Origin: Chloroflexota bacterium
GTDB taxonomy: Bacteria > Chloroflexota > UBA5177 > JANWHV01
Length of the DNA stretch: 18,560 nucleotides
NCBI GenBank assembly: GCA_025924845.1
Contig: JAICHN010000048.1
Location: forward strand, 1-18,560
Direction of reading: 5' to 3'
Shown piece by piece: positions 1-8,071 of the stretch; position 1 is the stretch's first letter, and each line of letters opens with the position of its first letter. Position numbers and translations under genes: made by a program. The notes beneath the pieces are model-generated. The model was not told the DNA's origin and did not search any database. It saw only the letters and a list, made by a program, of their open reading frames with translations.

Positions 1-382
1 CGCCCACGAAGCCGGCCATACCGCCCAGCAGAAGACCAATGGACATCCCAGCCAGGACGACGAGCACGCCGATCCCCAGCGAGGCACGGCCCCCATAGGC
101 CAGGCGGCTCAACTGGTCCCGTCCCGTGTCGTCCGTTCCCAGCCAGTGAAGCGAGCTGGGTCCACTTAAGGTGTTGTAGGCATCCTGCGAGGTGATTGGG
201 TCGTAGCGGGTGACGAAGGGAGCAAGGAGCGCCAGCAATACCCAGAGCACCACAATTACCAGGCCGGCCAGAGCCAGGGGATTGCGCGCGATTACGCGCC
301 AGGCCCCGCGCCGCTTGGCTTGCGGCTCGGATGCATCCCCCAGGCTGGAACTCTGTTCCGCGGCGACAGCCGTACTGCTCAT
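1..382 (-). CDS. DppC/OppC-type ABC transporter permease, N-terminal part (cut by window edge)
   Basis: Inner-membrane permease of a peptide/nickel-type (Dpp/Opp) ABC importer; only the first 127 codons are present, because the gene runs off the left edge. The ATG (complement of 380-382) begins a short charged cytoplasmic tail, then one hydrophobic helix (about residues 35-55, rich in L, V, A and ending in LLAPF). A periplasmic stretch follows with the family signature HWLGTDDTGRDQLSRLAYGG (about residues 76-95), then the start of the next membrane helix (LGIGVLVVLAG). The start lies two bases after the stop of the upstream dppB-like gene, so the two are almost certainly co-transcribed and probably translationally coupled. 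The ribosome site is weak. The substrate cannot be read from the sequence. Confidence in the family is high; gene-level naming (dppC, oppC, nikC) is not justified. Confidence 0.93.
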   Translation of the reverse strand, partial: MSSTAVAAEQSSSLGDASEPQAKRRGAWRVIARNPLALAGLVIVVLWVLLALLAPFVTRYDPITSQDAYNTLSGPSSLHWLGTDDTGRDQLSRLAYGGRASLGIGVLVVLAGMSIGLLLGGMAGFVG

Positions 383-384
383 GG

Positions 385-1407
385 TCAGTTCAGTCTCACT
401 TGCGGATTGAGTACCACATACAGCACATCTACGATAAGGTTGATCAGGATATAGATCAGAGCGGTGAGCAAAGCCACGCCCATGATGGCGGGAAAATCGG
501 CGCCACCGGCAGTCTTCGTGGCGTACAGGCCCAGGCCGGGCCAACTAAAGACGGTCTCGGTCAGCACCGCTCCCGAGAGCAACGATCCGTAGGCTAGGCC
601 GGCGAGGGTAAGAGTGGGAATGAGCGCGTTGCGCAAAGCATGGCGGGCAATAACGCGCCGGCGGGGCACACCCTTGGCGCGCGCCGTACGAACGTAATCT
701 TGCCCGAGCACTTCCAGCATCGAACCGCGAGTGATACGAGTGATTATGCCCAGGGTATAGGCGCCCAGCACGCAGGCCGGGAGAATGAGGTGCCAGAAGG
801 CATTGACAAAGGCAGTCCAATTCCAGTTCAGGATGGCATCGATCAACACCAGACCAGTGACCGTCGGCGGCGGATCGATCGTCCGATCGAGCTGGCCGCT
901 GGGTGCCGGAAGAATCCCCAGGTGATACCAGAGCACAATGGAACCAAGCAATCCTAACCAGAAGACCGGCAGCGAAATACCGACCAACGACACCAGCCTG
1001 GCCAGATGATCCAGCAGGCGGTCGCGGCGCACGGCCGATAGAACACCCAGCGGCAACCCAATCAGGAGGCTAATCAGCAACGCGGCGGTGCTCAGTTCCA
1101 GCGTGGCGGGGAAATACTGCTTGATATCGTCCAACACGGGACGGCGAGTGCTGATCGAGATGCCCAGATCACCGGTGAACAGGCCCTTGACGTAGAGCAC
1201 ATATTGCACGGGGAGCGGGCGGTCCAGCCCATATTGGTGCTTGTACCGGCTCACGATGCTGGGGTCGTCCTGCGCGCGCTGGCCGAGGCTGGCTACCACC
1301 GGATCCGCCGGCAAGACATGCGAAATCAGAAAGGTAGCAAGCGTGATCCCGAACAGGGTCGGGATCAAGAGCAGGAGGCGGCGAAGGATGTAGGTGCTTA
1401 TGCTCAT
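385..1407 (-). CDS. DppB/OppB-type ABC transporter permease
   Basis: Inner-membrane permease of 340 residues, the usual length for the DppB/OppB/NikB family. It starts with the typical short arm and helix (YILRRLLLLIPTLFGITLAT), followed by the family's DPV and YGLDRPLPVQY segments (residues 35-70) and about six hydrophobic helices. The EAA loop that docks on the ATPase is visible near residues 237-265 (DYVRTARAKGVPRRRV, then HALRNALIPT). The C-terminus ends in the usual DVLYVVLNPQVRL. It follows the substrate-binding protein gene after 111 bp containing a strong hairpin, and precedes the dppC-like gene by 2 bp. It forms the heterodimeric channel with that partner. The ATPase subunits are not in the window and may lie beyond the left edge. 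Confidence 0.95.
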   Translation of the reverse strand: MSISTYILRRLLLLIPTLFGITLATFLISHVLPADPVVASLGQRAQDDPSIVSRYKHQYGLDRPLPVQYVLYVKGLFTGDLGISISTRRPVLDDIKQYFPATLELSTAALLISLLIGLPLGVLSAVRRDRLLDHLARLVSLVGISLPVFWLGLLGSIVLWYHLGILPAPSGQLDRTIDPPPTVTGLVLIDAILNWNWTAFVNAFWHLILPACVLGAYTLGIITRITRGSMLEVLGQDYVRTARAKGVPRRRVIARHALRNALIPTLTLAGLAYGSLLSGAVLTETVFSWPGLGLYATKTAGGADFPAIMGVALLTALIYILINLIVDVLYVVLNPQVRLN

Positions 1408-1422
1408 TCAAGATCCAAGGAC

Positions 1423-1482
1423 AGGAGAAGAGATCGCGGCACGGCTCCACTCGCTTGGGGCCGTACCGCGATCTCTCCTCTT
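1423..1482 (-). promoter_or_regulatory. Intercistronic hairpin between binding-protein gene and permease genes
   Basis: Arms at 1429-1449 and 1456-1476 pair over 21 bp, with one mismatch and one G-U pair, around a 6-base loop (CTCGCT). On the transcribed minus strand the hairpin starts 42 bases after the stop of the substrate-binding gene and ends 21 bases before the permease start. A pyrimidine-rich but not poly-U stretch follows it. By analogy with the malE-malF spacer, it probably protects the 3' end of the upstream message or partially terminates transcription. That would give more binding protein than permease. The pairing is seen directly; the role is inferred. Confidence 0.7.
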
Positions 1483-1518
1483 TTCATAAGGACCAAACCT
1501 GGTCGGGTTGTGCGCTAC

Positions 1519-3135
1519 CTACTTGCTTAGACCGCCGAAGAATTTCGGCAAGATAGGTGAGTAGACATATCCCTTGATATCGCTACCCAGCACGATGATA
1601 TTTTGGGGCTGTACTACACCGATCCAGGGACCACTTTGCAGCCAGGTCTCTTGCACGGCACGATAGAGCGCCGTCCGCTTGGCCAGGTCGTTCGTGGTGT
1701 CGGCCAACTGCACCGTGTTCTCCAGCGACGGATTGCTTTCCGGCACGTACCACATGCGCTTGGCAGGTCCGCCACCGGGCGAGAAGGGGCCGGCATAGTC
1801 GTTGGGATCCGGATAATCGACGCCCCAGTTGTAGAGCACCATTTGCAGCTTCTGCGCTCGGTAGGCGGTGAGCAGAATCGTATCCTGCTGGGGAACCAGG
1901 TTCACCTTGATCCCGACCTTCGCCAGATCGTTCTGAATCTTGGCGGCCAGGGGATCAAAGGTTACTCCGTCAAATGTGGTATTGGTATCGTAGTTCATGC
2001 TGACCGTGAAGCCTTTGGCATATCCCGCCGAGGCGAGTAAGGACTTAGCCTTGGCGATGTTTTGATGGATCAGCAATGACTTATTGGTGGCGGGATCGTT
2101 CCCAACCATGCCCACCGGGATCATCCCGTTAGGCTGCGTGCCCACCCCTTTGAGCAATCCCTTCAGTATGCCGTCATAGTCGATTGCATAGCGGATTGCC
2201 TGGCGCACTTTGGCGTTGGAGAGCGGCTTGGAAACCGCGGGGTTAAGGGTCATGCCCATATAGACAAGGTCCAGCGTGTTGCCCTGGACCACCTTCACAC
2301 TGGAGTCGTGGGCCAGCGCCTGCGCCTCCTGGATATTGATATTCAGCGCTACATCAACCGTACCCTTCTGCACGAGCAGACGTTGTTGGGCGGCGCTCGT
2401 TTGGTTCTGGATGATAACCTTGCTGAAGAAGGGCTTCGGCCCCCAATAATAGGGATTCCGCTCCAGCACGATCTGGTTGTTACGGGTCCAGCTGGTCATC
2501 ATAAAGGGCCCGGTGCCGGCGCTCTGGCTGTCGAGAAAGGACTGTGCTTTATCCAGCTTGGCGGCATTGGGTGAGTCGTCACCGCCGTGAGCAATCAGCA
2601 GCTTAGAATCGAGGACCGCCAGATTGGTACCGCTCAAGGCGGAAAGGAAGGAGACGTCGGGCGCGGCCAGCGAAATTTGTACCGTATAGTTGTCGACGGC
2701 CCGAATATCTTTGACACCGGCGACCAGAAAGGCGGGGTTGTCGTTCAGATATTGCAACCGGCGATAAGAGAATACGACGTCGGCGGCGGTCATGGGATCG
2801 CCGTTAGAGAACTTCACATCATGGCGCAGATGAAAGGTGAAAACCTTGCCGCCTACGATGGTGGGCAGGGATGCGGCCAGGTCGGGTACGGGGTGGATCG
2901 TATCGTTGCCTTTGTACGTGATGAGCGTATCGTAGGCATTGGACTGCACCATACTCGACGAGAATTCGTACGAATGTCCCGGATCCATGGTCCGGCCGTC
3001 GGCAATGTCGGCCGCCACAAGCAGTGTGCTGTTATCGGCACGGGCAGACTGAGCGGGGCGGAGCGCCAGGGATGAAGCCACGAGGGTTACCGCGGCGATG
3101 ATAGCGCCCGCGGTTCGAGGACTGGGAATCCGCAT
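1519..3135 (-). CDS. ABC transporter substrate-binding protein, family 5 (peptide/nickel type)
   Basis: Extracellular solute-binding protein of 538 residues (SBP_bac_5, DppA/OppA-like) that captures the substrate and hands it to the two permeases downstream. An N-terminal signal peptide (basic MRIPSPRTAG, hydrophobic IIAAVTLVASSLAL, AxA-type site SARA before DN) is followed by hallmark segments. These are DPGHSYEFSSSMVQSNAYDTL, then DLAASLP, then TFHLRHDVKFSNGDPMTAADVVFSYRR, then the later GTGPFMMTSW and VRQAIRYAIDYDGI. The cleavage region contains no lipobox cysteine, so it is predicted to be released or wall-associated rather than a lipoprotein. A GTG two codons upstream (3141) is also open, but GGAAGG at 3145-3150 sits 9 bases from the ATG at 3135 and only 3 from the GTG, so ATG is chosen. 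The ligand is unknown. Confidence 0.95.
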   Translation of the reverse strand: MRIPSPRTAGAIIAAVTLVASSLALRPAQSARADNSTLLVAADIADGRTMDPGHSYEFSSSMVQSNAYDTLITYKGNDTIHPVPDLAASLPTIVGGKVFTFHLRHDVKFSNGDPMTAADVVFSYRRLQYLNDNPAFLVAGVKDIRAVDNYTVQISLAAPDVSFLSALSGTNLAVLDSKLLIAHGGDDSPNAAKLDKAQSFLDSQSAGTGPFMMTSWTRNNQIVLERNPYYWGPKPFFSKVIIQNQTSAAQQRLLVQKGTVDVALNINIQEAQALAHDSSVKVVQGNTLDLVYMGMTLNPAVSKPLSNAKVRQAIRYAIDYDGILKGLLKGVGTQPNGMIPVGMVGNDPATNKSLLIHQNIAKAKSLLASAGYAKGFTVSMNYDTNTTFDGVTFDPLAAKIQNDLAKVGIKVNLVPQQDTILLTAYRAQKLQMVLYNWGVDYPDPNDYAGPFSPGGGPAKRMWYVPESNPSLENTVQLADTTNDLAKRTALYRAVQETWLQSGPWIGVVQPQNIIVLGSDIKGYVYSPILPKFFGGLSK

Positions 3136-3295
3136 ATGCACCGACCTTCCGTAATTTGGGAGACATAACGTCCATCACTGTAGCATGCCGGGCCGACGTA
3201 TGGCCAGCATTTGGCAGGTGAATTTTTCTCTCCTTGGCCCGGCCGGCGCTATCATTAAGATAAGTTGAAGATTGACCAAAGGAGCTTTATTCATC

Positions 3296-3568
3296 ATGAC
3301 TACTTTCCCGGATCCGGCAAGCGAATCGAGCATCGTTATGTATGGCACCCCCTGGTGCGGAGACTGCACGCGCTCGCGCCGTTTGCTGGAGCGCCACGGC
3401 GTACCCTATCATTACGTGGACATTGAGACCGATCATGATGCCGTCACCACGGTTGAGCGGCTGAATGGCGGCCTACACTCCGTACCGACCATTGTGTTCG
3501 CCGACGGCTCGGTGCTGGTTGAGCCTTCCAACAAGGTGTTGGCGGCGAAACTCGGCCTCTCCCTATAA
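3296..3568 (+). CDS. Glutaredoxin / mycoredoxin-like thiol oxidoreductase
   Basis: Small cytosolic redox protein of 90 residues with a thioredoxin fold. The active site is TPWCGDC (Cys21 and Cys24), the cis-proline is in HSVPT (Pro64), and the following FADGSVLVEPSN matches the mycoredoxin/NrdH-like pattern (VPTVxFADG then xxPS). It would reduce disulfides or mixed disulfides of small thiols. The CGDC motif differs from the CPYC of classical glutaredoxins. An upstream TTG at 3272 is in frame, but AAAGGAG at 3278-3284 precedes the ATG at 3296 with 11 bases, and conservation begins after that ATG, so it is preferred. It is divergent from the ABC importer gene, with about 160 bp between them that must hold promoters for both; none is clear enough to call. 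Confidence 0.9.
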   Translation: MTTFPDPASESSIVMYGTPWCGDCTRSRRLLERHGVPYHYVDIETDHDAVTTVERLNGGLHSVPTIVFADGSVLVEPSNKVLAAKLGLSL

Positions 3569-3595
3569 GGGAGACATCTGTCCTGGGGGCTTTCG

Positions 3596-3623
3596 TTCAC
3601 CCTATTGCCATGTAGGGTATGCT
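3596..3623 (+). promoter_or_regulatory. Possible sigma-70-like promoter upstream of the secreted protein gene
   Basis: TTCACC at 3596-3601 and TATGCT at 3618-3623 are separated by 16 bases in an otherwise non-coding stretch (3569-3786). Neither box is a full consensus, and the site is 160 bases from the predicted start. The rest of 3569-3786 is comparatively AT-rich and holds no gene that I can support. Confidence 0.25.
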
Positions 3624-3786
3624 AAGACTACGTTGAGTGACTTCTTTCCGATTTTCCTGTATGGTCAGGGCACGGCGATGATTTTTCCAGCCTTGGTGTA
3701 GCATTTTTCTTTATCGCCCTCGGTACCACGGCAGAGCGCGGTCGGCCTTATTCGAGCTTATTCATTTATTATCTCGGTGGTGGCAG

Positions 3787-5154
3787 TTGAGAAGCCGGGT
3801 GTCCGCCTCATGGGCACGGCGATTGGCCGTGATCCTGGGGTTGTGTTTGCTTTGTCGGCCGATGGATACCCGCATTGGGACGGCCGCCGGCTCGCTGTGT
3901 GGTGGACGTCATGATGTAGTGTTCGCCACGCACGATTATGCGCCCGCGCAGCCCATAGTAGCCGCTATCGCCTGCGCCACTGAAGGGGTGCGCGGCTTGA
4001 GCGCGTCACGGCCCATCGTGGTGCGTCTGGTCGACGCCGCCGATCTGCGTTCGGAGGCGACGCTCATTCGCAAACGCGATGTCGCGGCCGAATCGCTGGA
4101 CGCTACATCACGCGCCCTGGTCCTCCTGGGCGCCCTCAGCCCCGACCAGAGCCTTTCCCAGATTAGAAGCAGCCAATACAGCGGGAACACCACCGCGCAG
4201 TACGACATCCAGAGCAAAATCCTCTATGTGCGAGCCGATAAGCCGCCCTATACCCCATTGGATCGCGCCTTAATCTCCCACGAATTCACCCTCGCCTTAC
4301 TAGATCAGCATTTCAACCTCAGCACGCTGGTCGGTCCGCACAAGGATGCCGGCGGCTGGAACTTCGACGCCCAGTTGGCGGCCGAGGCTTTGGTGGAAGG
4401 CGATGCTTACACGACCATGCTGAACTTCGCCGCCACGACCTTCAGTAGACAGGATCTCGTCCTCTTCAACCAACAACTGCAACGGCCAAGCAACCCGCCC
4501 CCCGACTTCGCTCATGACCAGATCGGCTTCCCCGCCGCCCAGGGCACGAACTTCGTCCGTGCCATCATGCAGGCCGCCTCCAAAGGGAAACACGGAGACG
4601 CGGCCCGTAAGGCCGCCAACGCGGCGCTTGACACCGCCATGCAGCATCCCCCCACCTCAACCAGTGAAATACTCAACCCAACTGAGTACATGCAGCACAG
4701 TACGAGTCCGGCCGCCGCCGAAACTGTGGATCCGTTGGATCTCGGTTCGCAATGGACTGAAGTGGACAGCGATGTCATGGGCGCCTTCGGTATCAGCGAT
4801 CTGCTGAACCAGGATGGGCCGAAGACCCCCAGGACGCAAGCGGCCGCCCTGGCGGGCGCGACCTGGCAAAGCGACCGCTGGGTAGTTTATAAGGACGGCT
4901 CTGCCAGCCTGATGGTCTGGAAAGCCCACTTTACCACCGTCGCCGGCGCCCAGGCATTCGTGAGTGCGCTGAGCAGTTATACCGGGGCCAGGTACCATAC
5001 CACCCTGGCGGATAAGGCGCCCATGAGTTGGCATACCAAGGGGTATGCTATCGCCGTGCGCGCCGACCATACACGGGTAGCGGTCGCCATGAGTTCCAAC
5101 GCCCAATTGCTCGACCTGCTCATCCAGGGACTGGCATTGCTCGGCTTCCCTTGA
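3787..5154 (+). CDS. Secreted metallopeptidase-like protein with a degenerate HExxH motif
   Basis: This 455-residue exported protein begins with a basic tail and a hydrophobic signal segment (LAVILGLCLLC, residues 13-23). The middle matches a family of secreted putative zinc peptidases of Chloroflexota and Actinomycetota, in which LYVRxD leads to an AHExTHALQDQHFDL-type motif and then an ALVEGDA motif. Here the motif is ISHEFTLALLDQHFNL: His165 and Glu166 are kept, but the second zinc His is Leu169 (CTC). ALVEGDAYT (Glu204 region) is intact. The C-terminal third (about 315-455) has the family's LGxFGxxxLL and GATWQSDRWVVYKDG pattern. Loss of one zinc ligand suggests a non-catalytic protein. 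The start is TTG behind a GGTGG run, chosen because it includes the signal peptide. It is convergent with the next gene. Confidence 0.75.
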   Translation: MRSRVSASWARRLAVILGLCLLCRPMDTRIGTAAGSLCGGRHDVVFATHDYAPAQPIVAAIACATEGVRGLSASRPIVVRLVDAADLRSEATLIRKRDVAAESLDATSRALVLLGALSPDQSLSQIRSSQYSGNTTAQYDIQSKILYVRADKPPYTPLDRALISHEFTLALLDQHFNLSTLVGPHKDAGGWNFDAQLAAEALVEGDAYTTMLNFAATTFSRQDLVLFNQQLQRPSNPPPDFAHDQIGFPAAQGTNFVRAIMQAASKGKHGDAARKAANAALDTAMQHPPTSTSEILNPTEYMQHSTSPAAAETVDPLDLGSQWTEVDSDVMGAFGISDLLNQDGPKTPRTQAAALAGATWQSDRWVVYKDGSASLMVWKAHFTTVAGAQAFVSALSSYTGARYHTTLADKAPMSWHTKGYAIAVRADHTRVAVAMSSNAQLLDLLIQGLALLGFP

Positions 5155-5193
5155 GGAGAAGGTTAATCACACCACGCCGCGTCCAGACCGAGT

Positions 5194-6114
5194 CTACCCA
5201 TGCCGGCGCGCGAGGGCATCTTGCCAATACTGGACGCTGACGCGCAAGTCACCTAGTACAATCTCGTCGGTCGCCTCGAATGGATGGATGATTTCTAAAA
5301 ACATGTAGACGTCATCGGCAGGCCAGCGGTGGATGGCCTCCAGAATCGCCTCCGGGTGGATCATGCCGATCGCATTTCGAGAAGCAGTGAAAGGCCAATG
5401 ATGATCGCCCGTCCGATCCGTTTGCTGTAGGTGCAGCACGGGTGTGCGCGCCCAGGGTTCGTGCAGCCATGCCATTGGGTCGTCACTGGCTGTCCCGGTC
5501 CGCAGCGGGCAGGGATGGCCGACGTCCAGGCAGAGGACGATCGGAACACCCTCCGGCGCGCCCATGGCAGTCAACTCATGGGCCTCGTCAATAGTGTGCC
5601 CCCACTCGCGCGGCACGGCCATGTTCTCAACCAACAATGCCTGCAAACCACGTTTGGCGGCGTAAAGGGAGAGACCATTCACGCGCCCGCGCAACTCGTC
5701 CAGGAGCGTTTTCTTACGGACCGCGGTCGTGGCGTCGCGTACGCTGAAGGCGCCCACATAGCCGCCGCCCGCGGTTGCCCCCAGGGCAGCCGTGAAATCA
5801 ATGGCGCGTTCATACCAACGCATCGCCGAGTCTCGCATGGATTGGTCAGGATGTAACAGCTGACTCCATGAGTACGCGGCGAGACCGCTGAACGTGCTGT
5901 GTATCAGCACGCCGGCGTCGTTAGCCTTGGTCCGCGCCGCCTCCGCATAGGCCCTGGTTGCCGTGTCATCCAGGAGCGGATCGACCAGGTCGAGACTAAA
6001 CTGACAGTGGTACAGCCCCAACTCCTCCCTCACCAGAGTAATCCATTCATTTGGCTCAGGCCAGCGTTTGACGGCAAAACAGGTGTTAACGCCCAGGTGT
6101 ATGCGTGGGGGCAT
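5194..6114 (-). CDS. Sugar-phosphate isomerase/epimerase-like TIM-barrel protein
   Basis: This 306-residue protein of the AP-endonuclease-2/xylose-isomerase-like TIM-barrel superfamily probably isomerises or epimerises a sugar or sugar derivative using a divalent metal. Likely metal and active-site residues sit at strand ends: Glu163 in LLVEN, Asp197 and His200 in CLDVGHP, His228 in VLHLQQTD, and Glu274 in MFLEI. HLQQTDRTGDHHWPF is distinctive. A GTG eight codons upstream (6138) is open in frame, but AGGAGG (complement of 6123-6128) lies 8 bases before the ATG at 6114, so that ATG is chosen. It follows adenine deaminase by 68 bp on the same strand with a nearly identical ribosome-site leader, so the two probably share a transcript. 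The substrate is not recognisable. Confidence 0.85.
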   Translation of the reverse strand: MPPRIHLGVNTCFAVKRWPEPNEWITLVREELGLYHCQFSLDLVDPLLDDTATRAYAEAARTKANDAGVLIHSTFSGLAAYSWSQLLHPDQSMRDSAMRWYERAIDFTAALGATAGGGYVGAFSVRDATTAVRKKTLLDELRGRVNGLSLYAAKRGLQALLVENMAVPREWGHTIDEAHELTAMGAPEGVPIVLCLDVGHPCPLRTGTASDDPMAWLHEPWARTPVLHLQQTDRTGDHHWPFTASRNAIGMIHPEAILEAIHRWPADDVYMFLEIIHPFEATDEIVLGDLRVSVQYWQDALARRHG

Positions 6115-6122
6115 CGGCCAAA

Positions 6123-6128
6123 CCTCCT
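6123..6128 (-). promoter_or_regulatory. Ribosome binding site deciding the start of the isomerase-like gene
   Basis: The reverse strand reads AGGAGG, followed by the 8-base spacer TTTGGCCG and ATG. This perfect Shine-Dalgarno lies inside the longer open frame, so the upstream GTG is unlikely to be used. Confidence 0.85.
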
Positions 6129-6182
6129 CGTGTGCCACTGATCAGCAGCAGGTTGCAATCCAGCGTAGCAAAGGGACGCGCT

Positions 6183-7898
6183 TCAGCAATCCTGAATCTC
6201 GATCCGCGCGAAACGCTCCACGTCGATCAGCCCCTGATCGGTGAGCTTGAGCGCCGGAATGACCGAAAGGGCCAGAAAGCTCAGGGTCATCAGCGGATGC
6301 TCCAGTTTACTGCCCAACCCCCGAGCCGCCGCGTCCAGGGCGTCAAGGCAATCCGCCACCTCGGCGATTGGCAGTGGAGAGAGGAGGCCCGCGATAGGGA
6401 GCGCCAGTTCAGCCATGACGACGCCGCCCGCTACCACGACTACCCCGCCGCCGGTCTCGCCCAGCCGGCGCGCCGCGCACAGCATGTCGTCGTCGCTCAT
6501 CCCCGCCACCACCAGGTTGTGGGCATCATGAGCCACCGTAGAGGCAATCGCCCCCTCCCGCAGACCCAGCCCACGCACCAGGCCCAGGCCAATCCGCCCA
6601 GCCCCTCCGTGCCGTTCGATCACCGCCAGCTTGGCGATATCTCGTGCGGGATCGGCGGTAAGCTCGCCGGCGCGGCAAGGCGCCGGGAGGAGGAGGTGCT
6701 CGGTCACTACTTGCTCCGGGACGATCCCGATCACGTGGGCCGGCCCAGCGCGTCCCTCCAGGCGGAATGATTGCCTATCGAGGAGCGGGAGGTGCATGGT
6801 GCGCTCGCCGCCGTATGACTCGGCGCCGGGCAATGGTACGGTCACCATGCCGTCGCGCGCGACGAGGCGGCCTGCCTTGTAGACCTGCCGAACCCGGAAC
6901 TCGCGCAGATCCTCCGCCGCGACCAGATCCGCCAGAAAACCAGGGGCGATGGCGCCGCGCCGCGCCAAGCCAAAGCACTGAGCGGCCTGAATGGTCGCCA
7001 TGCGCAGCGCGGTGATCGGATCCAATCCGCCCGCCACGGCCTGGCGGAGCGTCGCATCGAGGTGACCGATCCGAAGTAGATGATTCGGCGTTACGTCGTC
7101 GCTGCTGAAGGCGGCGCGAGCGGGACGCGAGCGGCGGAGCAAAGGCAACAAATCGTGCAGATTGTGCTCCGTCGAGCCCTCGCGCACCAGGAGCCACATA
7201 CCCTTGCGCAGTTTCTCCTCCGCCTCATCGAGCAGGGTTGATTCGTGATCGGTGCATGCCCCGGCCAGCAAGTACGCGGAAAGATCGCGGCCACGCAGAC
7301 CGGGGGCGTGACCATCAATATGGCCGTCCGGTCCGAACAGCAGCGTCTTGGCAAGCAGATCGGCATCGCGGGCCAGGATACCGGGAAAATTCATCAGCTC
7401 GCCCAGGCCAAGCACGCCCGGCTCATCGACCAGTTCGCGGAGCGCGGCGGCATCCAACGTTGCGCCGGCGCTCTCGAACGGCGAGGCGGGAACACAGGAG
7501 GGAAGCTGTACGTGAATCTCCAATGGCGTTTGGCGCGCCCCACGCAGTACCATGCGCACTCCTTCGGCGCCGAGCACGTTAGCCAATTCATGCGGATCGA
7601 CCACGGCGGTAGTGGTGCCGTGGACGAGCACGGCGCGCCCGAACTCCGGTACCGAGAGCATGGTGCTCTCAATGTGGATATGACTCTCGATGAATCCCGG
7701 GGTCAGGGTGAGGCCCCGCAGATCCACCCGCTCCCGAGCCTCATAGCGATCGCCGAGACCGACCACCCAGCCCTGATGGATCGCCACATCGGCCTTATAG
7801 ATCTCGCCGGAGAGCACATTGGCCACCTGAGCGCCTTCCAGCAGCAGATCCGCGGGCTCCTCACCTCGAGCCACGCGGATCAAGGTCGCGCGATCCAT
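6183..7898 (-). CDS. ade: Adenine deaminase
   Basis: Adenine deaminase (adenine to hypoxanthine plus ammonia; purine salvage), a cytosolic metal-dependent amidohydrolase of 571 residues, normal for the bacterial Ade family. Visible motifs include the metal-binding HxH in GFIESHIHIEST (His73, His75), VVDPHELANV, the GLGELMN glutamate (Glu169), and FGPDGHIDGHAPGL (His193, His197). SSDDVTPNHLL follows with Asp267/268, and PGFLADLV is typical of amidohydrolases. The C-terminal Ade domain shows GAIASTVAHDAHNLVVAG. The frame is open 11 codons further upstream, but GAGGGAG (complement of 7907-7913) sits 8 bases before the ATG at 7898, which also begins the conserved sequence. It is divergent from sthA and upstream of the isomerase-like gene. 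Confidence 0.95.
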   Translation of the reverse strand: MDRATLIRVARGEEPADLLLEGAQVANVLSGEIYKADVAIHQGWVVGLGDRYEARERVDLRGLTLTPGFIESHIHIESTMLSVPEFGRAVLVHGTTTAVVDPHELANVLGAEGVRMVLRGARQTPLEIHVQLPSCVPASPFESAGATLDAAALRELVDEPGVLGLGELMNFPGILARDADLLAKTLLFGPDGHIDGHAPGLRGRDLSAYLLAGACTDHESTLLDEAEEKLRKGMWLLVREGSTEHNLHDLLPLLRRSRPARAAFSSDDVTPNHLLRIGHLDATLRQAVAGGLDPITALRMATIQAAQCFGLARRGAIAPGFLADLVAAEDLREFRVRQVYKAGRLVARDGMVTVPLPGAESYGGERTMHLPLLDRQSFRLEGRAGPAHVIGIVPEQVVTEHLLLPAPCRAGELTADPARDIAKLAVIERHGGAGRIGLGLVRGLGLREGAIASTVAHDAHNLVVAGMSDDDMLCAARRLGETGGGVVVVAGGVVMAELALPIAGLLSPLPIAEVADCLDALDAAARGLGSKLEHPLMTLSFLALSVIPALKLTDQGLIDVERFARIEIQDC

Positions 7899-8000
7899 GG
7901 GCCAAACTCCCTCACTTTGTCGCGGCGGCAAGCCTCACGCCACGTGCGAATGATCGTTCCTCCCATGGTAGCGGGCGGCGCGCCAAGCGGGGAGCACCCG

Positions 8001-8026
8001 AAAATAACCGGCTGTGCCGCCGGCAC
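8001..8026 (-). terminator. Possible attenuator/terminator-like stem upstream of ade
   Basis: On the minus strand CCGGC (8023-8019) pairs with GCCGG (8012-8008) across a 6-base loop, followed at once by TTATTTT (8007-8001). An alternative stem, GTGCC with GGCAC at 8014-8018 and 8022-8026, overlaps it and would be mutually exclusive. It stands about 105 bases before the ade start with no gene upstream to terminate, so attenuation of ade is one reading. The stem is only 5 bp, so chance is quite possible. Confidence 0.3.
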
Positions 8027-8038
8027 TAACTCTGTTAG
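8026..8038. promoter_or_regulatory. Inverted repeat CTAAC-TCT-GTTAG, operator-like
   Basis: This perfect 5-bp dyad around a 3-base centre lies in the divergent ade-sthA region. It has the size and symmetry of a dimeric repressor half-site pair, and it lies where it could control either gene. No regulator gene is adjacent. Confidence 0.3.
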
Positions 8039-8071
8039 CATGGAGCCAAGGACAACTGAGGGCGAAGGGCC

